The notes beneath the pieces are model-generated. The model was not told the DNA's origin and searched no databases. It worked only from the letters and a program-made list of their open reading frames with translations. DNA of 64,000 nucleotides from [Zimmermannella] faecalis ATCC 13722 (GTDB lineage: Bacteria; Actinomycetota; Actinomycetes; Actinomycetales; Microbacteriaceae). The stretch covers positions 124,001 through 188,000 of the forward strand of contig NZ_KB907075.1 of assembly GCF_000381765.1 (NCBI RefSeq), given 5' to 3'. Both the position numbers and the translations under genes were made by a program. Below are positions 25,120 through 33,576 of the stretch, in pieces. Within the stretch, counting starts at the first letter, position 1, and every line of letters begins with the position of its first letter.

Positions 25120-25780
25120 GGGCGGCCTCGTCGTCGGGTTCGTAGAGCGCGAGCTCGCGCGCGAGCCGGTCGCGCTCGGTGAGGCGGCGGCGCGCACCCT
25201 TCGCGCTCGCCGAGGTGAGCGTGCTGAGCAGGTGCGCGACGGCGGCGACCGGCGTCGGGCTGTCGGCGTGCGACGCCGAGCCGGTGTCGACCGTGATGAC
25301 GACGTCGGCGAGGTCGGTGAGCGGCGCGTCGTCGCTGTCGGTGATGATGATGAGCTGCCCTCCCGCCTCGTGGAACAGCCGCCCGAGCCGAATCACGTCG
25401 GCGCTGTAGCGCCGCATCGCGAAGGCGATGAGCACGTCGGTCGACCGCACGTCGGTGAGCGCGACGATCGGGGTGAGCGCCCGCCACTCGATGAGGTGGA
25501 TGTTCGAGAGGGTCGCCGAGAGATCGGTCGACAGCAGCAGCGCGTAGGCCGCGCTCTTGCCCTCGCCCGCGATGAAGCGCCGCCGGGCGCCGAGCACGAG
25601 CGACGCGGCGGCCTGCACCGAGCCGCGCTCGGCGAGGCGCGCGAACGTGTCGGCGAGGGCGCGCGTGTCGCTCGCGATCACGCGGTCTTGCATGGTCGCG
25701 GCGCTGAGGTTCTTGCGCACCCGGTTGCCGAAGCGGTCGCGCGGCGAGACGAGGCTGCGGTTGAGTTCCTGGTCGGTCAT
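25109..25780 (-). CDS. SIS-domain protein, RpiR-related but without the usual HTH
   Basis: A 223-residue protein whose residues 50-190 match the SIS part of MurR/RpiR proteins: 'RRRFIAGEGKSAAYALLLST', 'TDVLIAFAMRRYSADVIRLG' and 'GGQLIIITDSDDAPLTDLAD'. The N-terminus is only about 45 residues, short of the roughly 75-residue RpiR DNA-binding domain, and I see no HTH in it. It could be a ligand sensor, an isomerase-like protein or a regulator acting through a partner. ATG 25780 overlaps the GNAT gene stop, and its end overlaps the racemase start by 11 bases, so it is a coupled operon member. Confidence 0.8.
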   Translation of the reverse strand: MTDQELNRSLVSPRDRFGNRVRKNLSAATMQDRVIASDTRALADTFARLAERGSVQAAASLVLGARRRFIAGEGKSAAYALLLSTDLSATLSNIHLIEWRALTPIVALTDVRSTDVLIAFAMRRYSADVIRLGRLFHEAGGQLIIITDSDDAPLTDLADVVITVDTGSASHADSPTPVAAVAHLLSTLTSASAKGARRRLTERDRLARELALYEPDDEAAHED

Positions 25781-26595
25781 GCGCTCACCGCCTCGTCAGT
25801 GGTTGTTGACACGACGCTCGGCACGGCGAGGTAGCCGGCCGTCGCTTCCGAGACCCGGCGGCAGCTCACGAGCACGCGGCCCGAGTGCGTCACGGTCGCG
25901 AGCGAGTCGCGCAGCCGCGCCGCGATGCGCCCGCGCTCGTCGCTGCCGGGCTCGGGTGCCGTCGTCGGCACCGCGATCCAGGTCGCGCCGTCGCCCGCGT
26001 CGCACGTGTCGCCCCAGTCGCGGGCGTCGAGCACCGGCGTGGCTGCGGTCGCCGCGCGGTTCGCGCCGCCGGTGGCGGCCGTGAGGTCCCACTCGACCAT
26101 GACCCGGTCAGTGCCCGGCCGGTCGTAGTAGTCGGTGTGAAACTCGAGCCCCGTCGCGCCGAGGCTGTCGAGGTTGAAGTGGCCGTTGCGGGCGACGAGC
26201 GGGTCGAACGTCCAGCGCATCCGCTCGTGGCCCCACTCGAGCGCGACCTCGCGCTGCAGCAGCTTCAGGGCGCGCCCCGCCCCGCGCCCCTGGTAGTCGG
26301 CGTCGACGACGGCGGCCTGCGAGTAGTGAAAGTCGCGGCCCGCCGCGTCGCGCCCCGCGAAGCCGTACGCAAAGCCGACGATGCGGTCGCCGTCGTACAC
26401 ACCCACGGCCGAGCCGCCGTTGCGGATGATCGCCTGAATGAGTAGCGGGTTGAGCGTGATGCGCTTCGCCTCGTAGCGGAACACCCGGGTGTAGAGCTCG
26501 GCGGCCTGGCCGAGCTCGGCGTCGCTCGACAGTCGGCGTCCGGTCAACGTGCCGCTCAACATTGAGCCGGCATCGAGGGACGAGGCATTCGCCAT
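25777..26595 (-). CDS. GNAT N-acyltransferase (COG3375-like), probable N-succinyltransferase of D-amino acids
   Basis: A 272-residue GNAT-fold transferase. The acyl-CoA-binding motif A is 'AAVVDADYQGRGAGRALKLL', and 'RMRWTFDPLVARNGHFNLDS' with 'GLEFHTDYYDRP' is typical of the group found next to NSAR/OSBS genes. In Geobacillus kaustophilus the counterpart is a succinyl-CoA:D-amino acid N-succinyltransferase; the same role is inferred here from the matching neighbourhood. The ATG at 26595 has AGGAG 8 bases upstream and is the first gene of the leftward six-gene operon. A longer frame to 26661 crosses the promoter and is not used. Confidence 0.82.
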   Translation of the reverse strand: MANASSLDAGSMLSGTLTGRRLSSDAELGQAAELYTRVFRYEAKRITLNPLLIQAIIRNGGSAVGVYDGDRIVGFAYGFAGRDAAGRDFHYSQAAVVDADYQGRGAGRALKLLQREVALEWGHERMRWTFDPLVARNGHFNLDSLGATGLEFHTDYYDRPGTDRVMVEWDLTAATGGANRAATAATPVLDARDWGDTCDAGDGATWIAVPTTAPEPGSDERGRIAARLRDSLATVTHSGRVLVSCRRVSEATAGYLAVPSVVSTTTDEAVSA

Positions 26596-26636
26596 CTTAC
26601 GTCTCCTATGCTTACCCCGATTCGGAGTTGTTGGCG

Positions 26637-26679
26637 AGCATATAGCGACGTTGCGCGCCACACAAGGTCAGGATACGTT
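26637..26679. promoter_or_regulatory. Interleaved divergent promoters of the two D-amino-acid salvage arms
   Basis: Leftward: -35 TTGTGT (26665-26660), 17-base spacer, -10 TATGCT (26642-26637). Rightward: -35 TTGCGC (26651-26656), 17-base spacer, -10 TACGTT (26674-26679), which would start transcription at about the M20 ATG (26687), a leaderless message. The two promoters overlap, so the arms probably compete or share a regulator. GTTGC (26677-26681) and GCAAC (26691-26695) form a possible dyad over the rightward start. Confidence 0.5.
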
Positions 26680-26686
26680 GCATAAC

Positions 26687-27826
26687 ATGCGCAACGATGC
26701 CGCCCCGACCGCCGTCGATCACGACGCGCTCGAGCTGCTGCGCGCGCTCGTCGAGATCGAGTCGCCGAGCGGCGATGCCGCGGGCGTCGGCCGCATCGGG
26801 GCCGTGCTGCGCGAGCGGCTCGAGGGCGCCGGCGCGAGCGTCGAGGCCCACGCCTCCCCGCTCGGTGAGCACCTCGTCGCCGAGGTGCCGGGGCGCAACG
26901 CTGCGCCCCTGCTCCTCATCGGCCACCTCGACACCGTGTGGCCCGTCGGCACCCTCGCGGGCGACGTGCCGTGGCGCGTCGAGGGCGACGTCGTGCGCGG
27001 CCCCGGCGCCTACGACATGAAGTCGGGCCTCGTCATCATGGTGCGCGCGCTCGAGCGGATCGCACACACTCGGTCCAGGCAACCGGCTCGGCCAGTGCGG
27101 CTCGTGCTCGTGTGCGACGAGGAGCTCGGCTCGCCGCACTCCGCCGACCTCGTGCGCGAGTGCGCCGCGGGCGCCCGGGCCGCGCTCGGGTTCGAGTCGC
27201 CGCATCCCGACGGCGCGCTCAAGGTGGGCCGCCGCGGCAGCGCCCGGGTCGCGATCGAGGTCGGGGGCCGCGCGGCGCACGCCGCGCTCGACCCCGAGGC
27301 GGGCGTCTCGGCGATCGACGAGCTCGTCGACCAGCTCCTGCGCGTGCGCGAGATCGTCGCCGACCCAGCGCTCGTCTCCCACGTGCTCTGCAACGTCGGC
27401 ACAATCTCGGGCGGCGGGCGCGCGAACGTGATTCCCGACGCCGCGCGCGCCGAGCTCGGCCTGCGCTTCATCGACGCCGAGACCGAGCGCGCCGTGCTCG
27501 ACTCGCTCGCCCGCCTCACGCCGCGGCGCGAGGGCGCGACCCTCGACGTCGCCCGCGTGAGCGGCCGGCCGACCTGGCGCGCGAGCGACGGCGACCGGAT
27601 GCTCACCGACAAGATCGCGCGCGTCGCGGCCGCGCTCGGGCAGCACGTCGAGGGCCGCCCCGCCGCGGGCGGCGGCGACACGAACCTCACGGGCGCGCTC
27701 GGCATCCCGACCGTCGACGGCCTCGGCCCCCGCGGCGGCGGCGCGCACGCCGTGCACGAGCACGCGCTGTTGAGCTCCCTCGGCGAGCGCATCGACCTCG
27801 TCACGCGCCTGCTCACGACGCTGTAG
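26687..27826 (+). CDS. M20 family metallopeptidase, CPG2/ArgE-like (probable N-acyl-L-amino acid hydrolase)
   Basis: A 379-residue zinc amidohydrolase. The metal-binding sequences are 'LLLIGHLDTVWPVG' (His and the catalytic Asp) and 'RGPGAYDMKSGLVIMVRAL' with the bridging Asp. 'LVCDEELGSPHS' has the catalytic Glu pair, and 'GRAAHAALDPEAGVSAIDEL' is the dimerisation domain. Carboxypeptidase G2-like enzymes cleave N-acyl or gamma-glutamyl amino acids. In the known NSAR operon the M20 partner is the N-succinyl-L-amino acid hydrolase that pulls the racemisation forward. It is divergent from the GNAT-SIS-NSAR operon and 260 bases upstream of the oligopeptide importer. Confidence 0.88.
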   Translation: MRNDAAPTAVDHDALELLRALVEIESPSGDAAGVGRIGAVLRERLEGAGASVEAHASPLGEHLVAEVPGRNAAPLLLIGHLDTVWPVGTLAGDVPWRVEGDVVRGPGAYDMKSGLVIMVRALERIAHTRSRQPARPVRLVLVCDEELGSPHSADLVRECAAGARAALGFESPHPDGALKVGRRGSARVAIEVGGRAAHAALDPEAGVSAIDELVDQLLRVREIVADPALVSHVLCNVGTISGGGRANVIPDAARAELGLRFIDAETERAVLDSLARLTPRREGATLDVARVSGRPTWRASDGDRMLTDKIARVAAALGQHVEGRPAAGGGDTNLTGALGIPTVDGLGPRGGGAHAVHEHALLSSLGERIDLVTRLLTTL

Positions 27827-28035
27827 GGGCCAGACAACGGCCAACAGCATCCTGGAGCGACCGAATTTGTACGGAATGATTCGTTACGCATCTCCACGTC
27901 AGGTGGCGAGTTGCCCGGCACGCCGCACATCTCGAGCACCCCATCCCGACCATGAACATGCTGATCTCTGGCCGATCCCCCACAATCTGCGCCAGGATCC
28001 AGCAAATCGAACGTCAAGGATACGTAACGGATAAG

Positions 28036-28064
28036 TTGACCGCCGGATATCCGAGGGTCATAAT
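28036..28064 (+). promoter_or_regulatory. Strong sigma70-type promoter of the oligopeptide importer operon
   Basis: TTGACC (28036-28041), 17-base spacer, CATAAT (28059-28064), the best consensus promoter in the window. Transcription would begin near 28071. The segment GTCAAGGATACGT at 28013-28025 just upstream resembles GTCAGGATACGT at 26667-26678 in the M20 promoter and might be a shared site. I see nothing else in the 27827-28035 gap. Confidence 0.65.
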
Positions 28065-28087
28065 CAAGGGCAACCCGGAGGGCAACG

Positions 28088-29929
28088 ATGCCAGCCACGT
28101 TGGAAGGATCCACGATGCGAATCTCCGCCAGATCGACCCTGTTTCGCACCGCGGCTGCGCTCACCGCCGCCGCGGTCGGACTCACGCTGTCGCCCGCGAG
28201 CCCCGTGCTCGCGAGCGAGACCGAGGAGGCGAGCGCGTCGACGATGCGCATCGCGACCTCGGGCTTCATCGACTCGTTCAACCCGTTCACGTCGATCTAC
28301 CTGACACCGACGAACGCCCTGCGCTACTTCTACGAGAACCTCGTGCAGTACAGCGCCGAAGACGGCTCGCCCACCGAGGGCCTCGCCGAGTCGTGGGAGA
28401 CCGAGGAGGACGGCGCGCGCTGGGTCTATCACATCCGCGAGGGCATGCAGTGGTCTGACGGCGAGCCCATCACTTCGGAAGACGTCAAGTGGACGTACGA
28501 CCAGATGATGAACGACGAGATCATGGCCACCGCGAACGGCAGCCTCGTGAGCAACTTCGAGTCGGTCGAGGCGCCCGACGACCAGACGCTCGTCATCAAC
28601 CTCATCGAACCGCAGGCGCCCGTGCCCGGCGTCGAGATCCCCGTCGTGCCCGAGCACGTGTGGTCGCAGATCGACAACCCGGGTGAGTTCGCGAACGACT
28701 CCGAGGTCGTCGGCTCGGGCCCGTTCGTGCTCGAGAGCTACTCGCCGAACGAGGGCTTCATCATGACCGCGAACGAGAACTTCTGGCGCGGCAAGCCCGG
28801 CATCGACCGGCTGCAGTACGTCTACTACACCGACGCCGACGCCTCGATTCAGGCGCTGCGCGCGGGCGACATCGACTTCATCTCGGGCCTCACGCCGACG
28901 CAGTTCAACGCGCTCGAGGGCCAGGAGGGCATCACGACCGTCTCGGGTGAGGGCCGCCGCTACACGTCGATCGCGCTCAACCCCGGCCAGGAGACCCGCG
29001 ACGGCGAGGCCTACGGCTCGGGCAACCCGGCGCTCCACGACGTCAAGGTGCGCCAGGCGATCCGCCAGGGCATCGACGCGCAGGCGCTGCTCGACAACGT
29101 GCTCGACGGCCAGGGCGTGCTCGCGACGAGCTTCGTGCCCGCCTCGTACGCGACGTGGATGCTCCCCGAAGACGACGACGCGATCATGCAGTTCGACCCC
29201 GAGGCCGCGGCCGCCCTCCTCGACGAAGCCGGCTGGACGGAAGGCGCGAACGGCATCCGTGAGAAGGACGGCGAGACCCTCTCGCTCACGCTCCAGATCG
29301 ACGCCTCTGACCCGACCGAGCAGGCGCTCGCCGAATACGTGAAGCCGTGGATGGCCGACATCGGCATCGACCTGCAGGTCGAGTCGACCGACAGCGACAC
29401 CGTGAGCGCGAACGCGACCGCGGGCAACTACGACATGTACTTCTCGGGCTGGTCGCTCGGGCCCGACCCCGACTACCAGCTCAGCATCAACACCTGCGCG
29501 AACCTGCCCACCGACACCGAGGGCAACGGCGGCACGACGCAGGACGGCTACTGCGACGAGGAGTTCGACGCGCTCTACGACCAGCAGCGCGTTGAGCTCG
29601 ACGAAGACGCCCGCGTCGACCTCGTGCACCAGATGCTCGCGATGAACTACACCTCGTCGGTGCAGGTCGCGCTCTACTACCCGAACCAGCTCGAGGCGTA
29701 CCGTTCCGACCGGTTCGAGGGCTTCACGACGATGCCCACCGAGAACGGCATCATCGCGAACCAGTCGGGCTACTGGGGCTTCCAGTCGGTCACGCCCGTG
29801 GGCGAGGGCGGCAGCAGCGGCGCCTCGCAGACCGGGCTGTGGATCGTCATCGGCGGCATCGTCGTCGTCGCGGTGATCGTCGTGATCGTCGTCGTGAGCC
29901 GCCGCAAGAAGTCGGCCGACATCGAATAG
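28088..29929 (+). CDS. Peptide ABC transporter substrate-binding protein with C-terminal membrane anchor
   Basis: A 613-residue family 5 (DppA/OppA-like) binding protein. 'STMRIATSGFIDSFNPFTSI' opens the mature domain and 'WETEEDGARWVYHIREGMQW' is the family signature. The N-terminal signal ends near 'SPVLASETEE', a signal peptidase I site, with no lipobox cysteine. Instead the C-terminus carries a 20-plus-residue hydrophobic helix (about 586-606) followed by RRKK, a stop-transfer anchor. Both ATG 28088 (GGAGGG 6 bases before) and ATG 28115 (GGAAGGA before) are plausible starts. It begins a rightward operon with two permeases, a double ATPase and two serine hydrolases. Confidence 0.9.
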   Translation: MPATLEGSTMRISARSTLFRTAAALTAAAVGLTLSPASPVLASETEEASASTMRIATSGFIDSFNPFTSIYLTPTNALRYFYENLVQYSAEDGSPTEGLAESWETEEDGARWVYHIREGMQWSDGEPITSEDVKWTYDQMMNDEIMATANGSLVSNFESVEAPDDQTLVINLIEPQAPVPGVEIPVVPEHVWSQIDNPGEFANDSEVVGSGPFVLESYSPNEGFIMTANENFWRGKPGIDRLQYVYYTDADASIQALRAGDIDFISGLTPTQFNALEGQEGITTVSGEGRRYTSIALNPGQETRDGEAYGSGNPALHDVKVRQAIRQGIDAQALLDNVLDGQGVLATSFVPASYATWMLPEDDDAIMQFDPEAAAALLDEAGWTEGANGIREKDGETLSLTLQIDASDPTEQALAEYVKPWMADIGIDLQVESTDSDTVSANATAGNYDMYFSGWSLGPDPDYQLSINTCANLPTDTEGNGGTTQDGYCDEEFDALYDQQRVELDEDARVDLVHQMLAMNYTSSVQVALYYPNQLEAYRSDRFEGFTTMPTENGIIANQSGYWGFQSVTPVGEGGSSGASQTGLWIVIGGIVVVAVIVVIVVVSRRKKSADIE

Positions 29930-29982
29930 CCGACCCCGCGTATCCGGCCCGCTAGGCCCCGAACGAACCCGAGCACATCACC

Positions 29983-31026
29983 ATGTCGAATGCTGTTCCT
30001 CCGTCAACATCCGCAATCCAGACCAGCGCACAAGCTGAAGAACCCCAGCGCGATTCGTCGTTCTGGCGGTACCTCGGCGCGAAGCTGGGCGGAGCCGGCA
30101 TCAGCCTCGTCATGGTGGTGTTGCTCGGGTTCTTCGCCTTCAAGCTGCTCCCGGGCGACCCCGTCGCGAAGCTCGCTCGGGAGCGGCCGATGTCGATCGA
30201 GCAGATCGAGTCGCTGCGCGAGCAGTACGGCCTGAACAAGCCGCTGTTCCAGCAGTTCATCGACTTCATCGTCAACGTCTTCACCCTGAACTTCGGCGAG
30301 AGCTACGTCTACCGCCGCCCCGTCTCCGACCTCATCGGGCAGTACTTCTGGCCGACGATTCTGCTCACCGGCACGGCGGCGATCATCGCGATCGTGCTCG
30401 GGCTCTGGCTCGGCCAGCGGGCGGCGTGGCGCCACGGCGGGCTCTTCGACCGCATCGCGACCGGCACGTCGCTCGTGTTCTGGTCGGTGCCGACCTTCTG
30501 GCTCGGCCTGATCTTGCTCATGATCTTCGGCGGCACGCTCCGCTGGTTCCCGACCGGCGGCATGCGATCTCCCGATGCGCCGAGCGACCCGCTCGGGCTC
30601 ACGCTCGACGTCATCACGCACCTCGTGCTGCCCGTGGTGACGATGGTCGCGGTGATCTTCGCCCAGTACCTCATGGTCATGCGCTCGTCGCTCATCGAAG
30701 AGATGAACGCCGACTACCTCACGACCGCCCGCGCGAAGGGGCTCCGCGAAGACCTCGTGCGCGAGCGCCACGCCGTGCCGAACGCGCTGCTGCCCACCGT
30801 GACGCTCGTGTTCATGCACATCGGCGGCCTCATCGCCGGCGCCGTCACGGTCGAGACCGTCTTCTCGTGGCCCGGCCTCGGCAAGCTCACGTTCGAGGCG
30901 ATTCAGGGCCCCGACCTCCCACTGCTGCAGGGCACGTTCGTCGTGTTCTCGGCGATCATCATCGTCATGAATTTGCTGGCCGACCTCATCTACCGCCAGC
31001 TCGACCCCCGAGTGAGGCGCGCATGA
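29983..31026 (+). CDS. Peptide ABC transporter permease, DppB/OppB-like
   Basis: A 347-residue membrane protein with about six transmembrane helices. The N-terminal part 'LLPGDPVAKLARERPMSIEQ' followed by 'REQYGLNKPLFQQFIDF' is typical of DppB, and the EAA-loop is 'DYLTTARAKGLREDLVRERH' followed by AVPNALLPTV. A 40-residue polar N-terminal extension precedes the first helix. It forms the translocation pore with the DppC-like protein encoded next, whose start overlaps this stop (ATGA). Substrate in this context is probably short peptides, perhaps murein-derived. Confidence 0.92.
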   Translation: MSNAVPPSTSAIQTSAQAEEPQRDSSFWRYLGAKLGGAGISLVMVVLLGFFAFKLLPGDPVAKLARERPMSIEQIESLREQYGLNKPLFQQFIDFIVNVFTLNFGESYVYRRPVSDLIGQYFWPTILLTGTAAIIAIVLGLWLGQRAAWRHGGLFDRIATGTSLVFWSVPTFWLGLILLMIFGGTLRWFPTGGMRSPDAPSDPLGLTLDVITHLVLPVVTMVAVIFAQYLMVMRSSLIEEMNADYLTTARAKGLREDLVRERHAVPNALLPTVTLVFMHIGGLIAGAVTVETVFSWPGLGKLTFEAIQGPDLPLLQGTFVVFSAIIIVMNLLADLIYRQLDPRVRRA

Positions 31027-31931
31027 CCACCACGGCAACCCGCTCACCGGGCCAGATGGCGCGCACGCGCCGCTGGCAATCGTTCACGCAGTTCTGCCGC
31101 GACTTCAGCGGCTACCGCGCCGGGATGTTCGGCGTCGGCTTCCTCGCGATCGTCGCGATCATCGCCGCGCTCGCGCCCGTCATCGCGCCCGACTGGATGC
31201 TCGACGTCACGAAGATCGGCACGCCCGACCGCTTCGCGGCCCCGTCGGGCGAGCATCCGCTCGGCACCGACAACCAGGGCCGCGAGCTCTGGGTGCGCAT
31301 GGTCTGGGGCGCGCAGTCATCGCTGCTCGTCGGCCTCGCCGCGACCGCGATGTCGATGGTCATCGGCACGATCGTCGGCATGGCCGCCGGCCACTTCAGC
31401 GGCTGGTTCGGCGGGCTCCTCATGCGCATCATCGACTTCTTCCTCGTGCTGCCGTCGCTGATTCTCGCGATCGTGCTCTCGTCGGTGCTCGAGCGCGGCA
31501 CGCTCACGATCATCATCGCGATCGGCCTCACCTCGTGGGCCGGCACCGCCCGCGTCGTGCGCGCGCAGACCCTCTCGGTCGAGTCGCGCGACTACATCGA
31601 GCGCTCCCGCGCGCTCGGCGCCGGGCACTGGCACCTCATGACGAAGCACCTTCTGCCGGGCGTGCTGCCGCTCGTGCTCGCGAACACGACGCTCACGATC
31701 GGCTCGGCGATCATCGCCGAATCGACCCTCGCGTTCCTCGGCCTCGGCGACCCGCTCACGCAGTCGTGGGGCACGATCCTCAAGAACGCGACCGACGCAT
31801 CCAGCGCCTCGAACGGCTACTGGTGGTACATCCTCATTCCCGGCCTCGCGATCGTGCTCGTCGTGCTCGCCTTCACGCTCATCGGCCGCGCCGTCGAGAA
31901 CATCCTGAACCCCACCCTGAGGAGCCGCTGA
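31023..31931 (+). CDS. Peptide ABC transporter permease, DppC/OppC-like
   Basis: A 302-residue permease. It shows the DppC features 'HPLGTDNQGRELWVRMVWGA' and 'GWFGGLLMRIIDFFLVLPSL', and the EAA-loop 'DYIERSRALGAGHWHLMTKH' followed by LLPGVLPLV. About six membrane segments are visible; N- and C-terminal polar tails are short. ATG overlaps the previous stop, and its own stop overlaps the ATPase start by one base (TGATG), so the pore and motor genes are translationally coupled. Confidence 0.92.
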   Translation: MTTTATRSPGQMARTRRWQSFTQFCRDFSGYRAGMFGVGFLAIVAIIAALAPVIAPDWMLDVTKIGTPDRFAAPSGEHPLGTDNQGRELWVRMVWGAQSSLLVGLAATAMSMVIGTIVGMAAGHFSGWFGGLLMRIIDFFLVLPSLILAIVLSSVLERGTLTIIIAIGLTSWAGTARVVRAQTLSVESRDYIERSRALGAGHWHLMTKHLLPGVLPLVLANTTLTIGSAIIAESTLAFLGLGDPLTQSWGTILKNATDASSASNGYWWYILIPGLAIVLVVLAFTLIGRAVENILNPTLRSR

Positions 31932-33574
31932 TGCCCGACCTGCTCTTCGACGACGTCTCGATCGTCTACCGCACCTCGGGCCGCGGCGACCGCGGCGAGG
32001 TGCACGCCGTGAAGAATGTCACGCTCGATCTGCCGGCCGGTTCGACCCTCGGCATCGCCGGCGAATCGGGCTCGGGCAAGTCGACGCTCGTCATGAGCGT
32101 GCTGCGGCTGCTGCCGAAGACCTCGAAGCTCACGGGGCGCGTGCTCATCGGCGACACCGACCTCGCCGACCTCAATTTCGGGCAGCTGCGCGCGCTGCGC
32201 TGGGCCGAGGCGTCGATCATCTTCCAGGGCGCGATGCACTCGCTCAACCCCGTGCGCACCGTGGGACAGCAGATCATCGAGGCGCTCGAGCTCCACGTGA
32301 GCGAGAGCTGGAAGACCGACTCCGCCCGCAAGCAGCGCGTCGCGCAGCTGCTTGGCGACGTCGACCTGCCGCCCGAGAAGGCCGCCGCGTATCCGCACGA
32401 GCTGTCGGGCGGGCAGCGCCAGCGCGTCATGATCGCGATGGCCCTGGCCTGCGAGCCCGACATCATCATCGCCGACGAGCCGACGACGGCCCTCGACGTC
32501 ATCGTGCAGGAGCAGATCCTCACGATGATCTCCGACCTCGTCGCCGAGCGCGGCATCTCGCTGCTCATGATCAGCCACGACCTCTCGGTGCTCGCGACCG
32601 CGTGTGAGCGCATCGCCGTCATGCGCGACGGCGAGGTCGTCGAGGTCGGGCCGGCGCGGCAGATCTGCCTCGAGCCGCAGGAGCCGTACACGCAGCAGCT
32701 CGCGAACGCGTTCCCCACGATCGGCGACCCCGCCTCGCGGCTGCGCCCCGTCACCCGCCACGGCGACGACGGCGCCGAGCCGCGCGGCGTCGCCGACGAC
32801 GCGCCCCTCCTGCTCGACGCGAAGGGCGTCAGCGTCACCTACCGCACGGGCGGGCGACTCGTGCCGGCCGTGCGGAACGTCGACCTGCGGGTGCGCCGCG
32901 GCGAGATCGTCGCGCTCGTCGGGCAGTCGGGCTCGGGCAAGTCGACGCTCGCGCGCACGCTCATCGGCCTGCAGCAGGCCGACCCCGGCTCGCAGATCAC
33001 GTTCGACGGGGCGCCGCTGCCCAAGAAGGGGCGGGCGCTGCGCGAGTTCCACAACCAGGTGCAGCTCGTGCTGCAAGACCCGTCGGCCGCGCTCAACCCG
33101 AAGCTCAGCGTGTACGAGTCGGTCGCCGAAGGGCTGCGCATTCAGCGCTACCAGGGCGACGAGATGGAGCGCGTGCGCGAGAGCCTCGTGGCCGCCGAGC
33201 TCTCGCCGCCCGAGCGCTACTTCAACGCGATTCCGCAGGAGCTCTCGGGCGGGCAGCGCCAGCGCGTCGTCATCGCGGGCGCCCTCGCGCTCGGCCCCGA
33301 GATGCTCATCGCCGACGAGCCCGTCGCCTCGCTCGACGCGTCGGTTCGCGGCGAGATCCTCGGCCTGCTCCTGTCGCTGCGGAACCGCCTCGGCCTCGCC
33401 GCCGTCGTCATCACGCACGACCTCGGGCTCGCGTGGAACATCGCCGACACGGTCGCCGTCATGTACCGCGGCGAGATCGTCGAGTCGGGCCCGACTGAGC
33501 AGGTGCTCCTGCACCCGCAGCACGAGTACACCTCGACCCTCCTCGCCGCCGCGCCGAGCATCCAGGAGGCGTAG
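31931..33574 (+). CDS. Peptide ABC transporter ATPase, fused DppD-DppF double domain
   Basis: A 547-residue protein with two complete ATP-binding cassettes. The first has Walker A GESGSGKST, signature LSGGQRQRV and Walker B 'DIIIADEPTTALD'. The second has GQSGSGKST, LSGGQRQRV and 'EMLIADEPVASLD'. Each is preceded by the core beta strands and followed by an H-loop ('LLMISHDLSVLA', 'AVVITHDLGLAW'). Both are of the oligopeptide/dipeptide class. It energises the DppB-DppC pore as an internal heterodimer, as in GsiA- and DdpD-like fusions. An AGGAGG site within its last codons serves the next gene. Confidence 0.93.
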   Translation: MPDLLFDDVSIVYRTSGRGDRGEVHAVKNVTLDLPAGSTLGIAGESGSGKSTLVMSVLRLLPKTSKLTGRVLIGDTDLADLNFGQLRALRWAEASIIFQGAMHSLNPVRTVGQQIIEALELHVSESWKTDSARKQRVAQLLGDVDLPPEKAAAYPHELSGGQRQRVMIAMALACEPDIIIADEPTTALDVIVQEQILTMISDLVAERGISLLMISHDLSVLATACERIAVMRDGEVVEVGPARQICLEPQEPYTQQLANAFPTIGDPASRLRPVTRHGDDGAEPRGVADDAPLLLDAKGVSVTYRTGGRLVPAVRNVDLRVRRGEIVALVGQSGSGKSTLARTLIGLQQADPGSQITFDGAPLPKKGRALREFHNQVQLVLQDPSAALNPKLSVYESVAEGLRIQRYQGDEMERVRESLVAAELSPPERYFNAIPQELSGGQRQRVVIAGALALGPEMLIADEPVASLDASVRGEILGLLLSLRNRLGLAAVVITHDLGLAWNIADTVAVMYRGEIVESGPTEQVLLHPQHEYTSTLLAAAPSIQEA

Positions 33575-33576
33575 CG

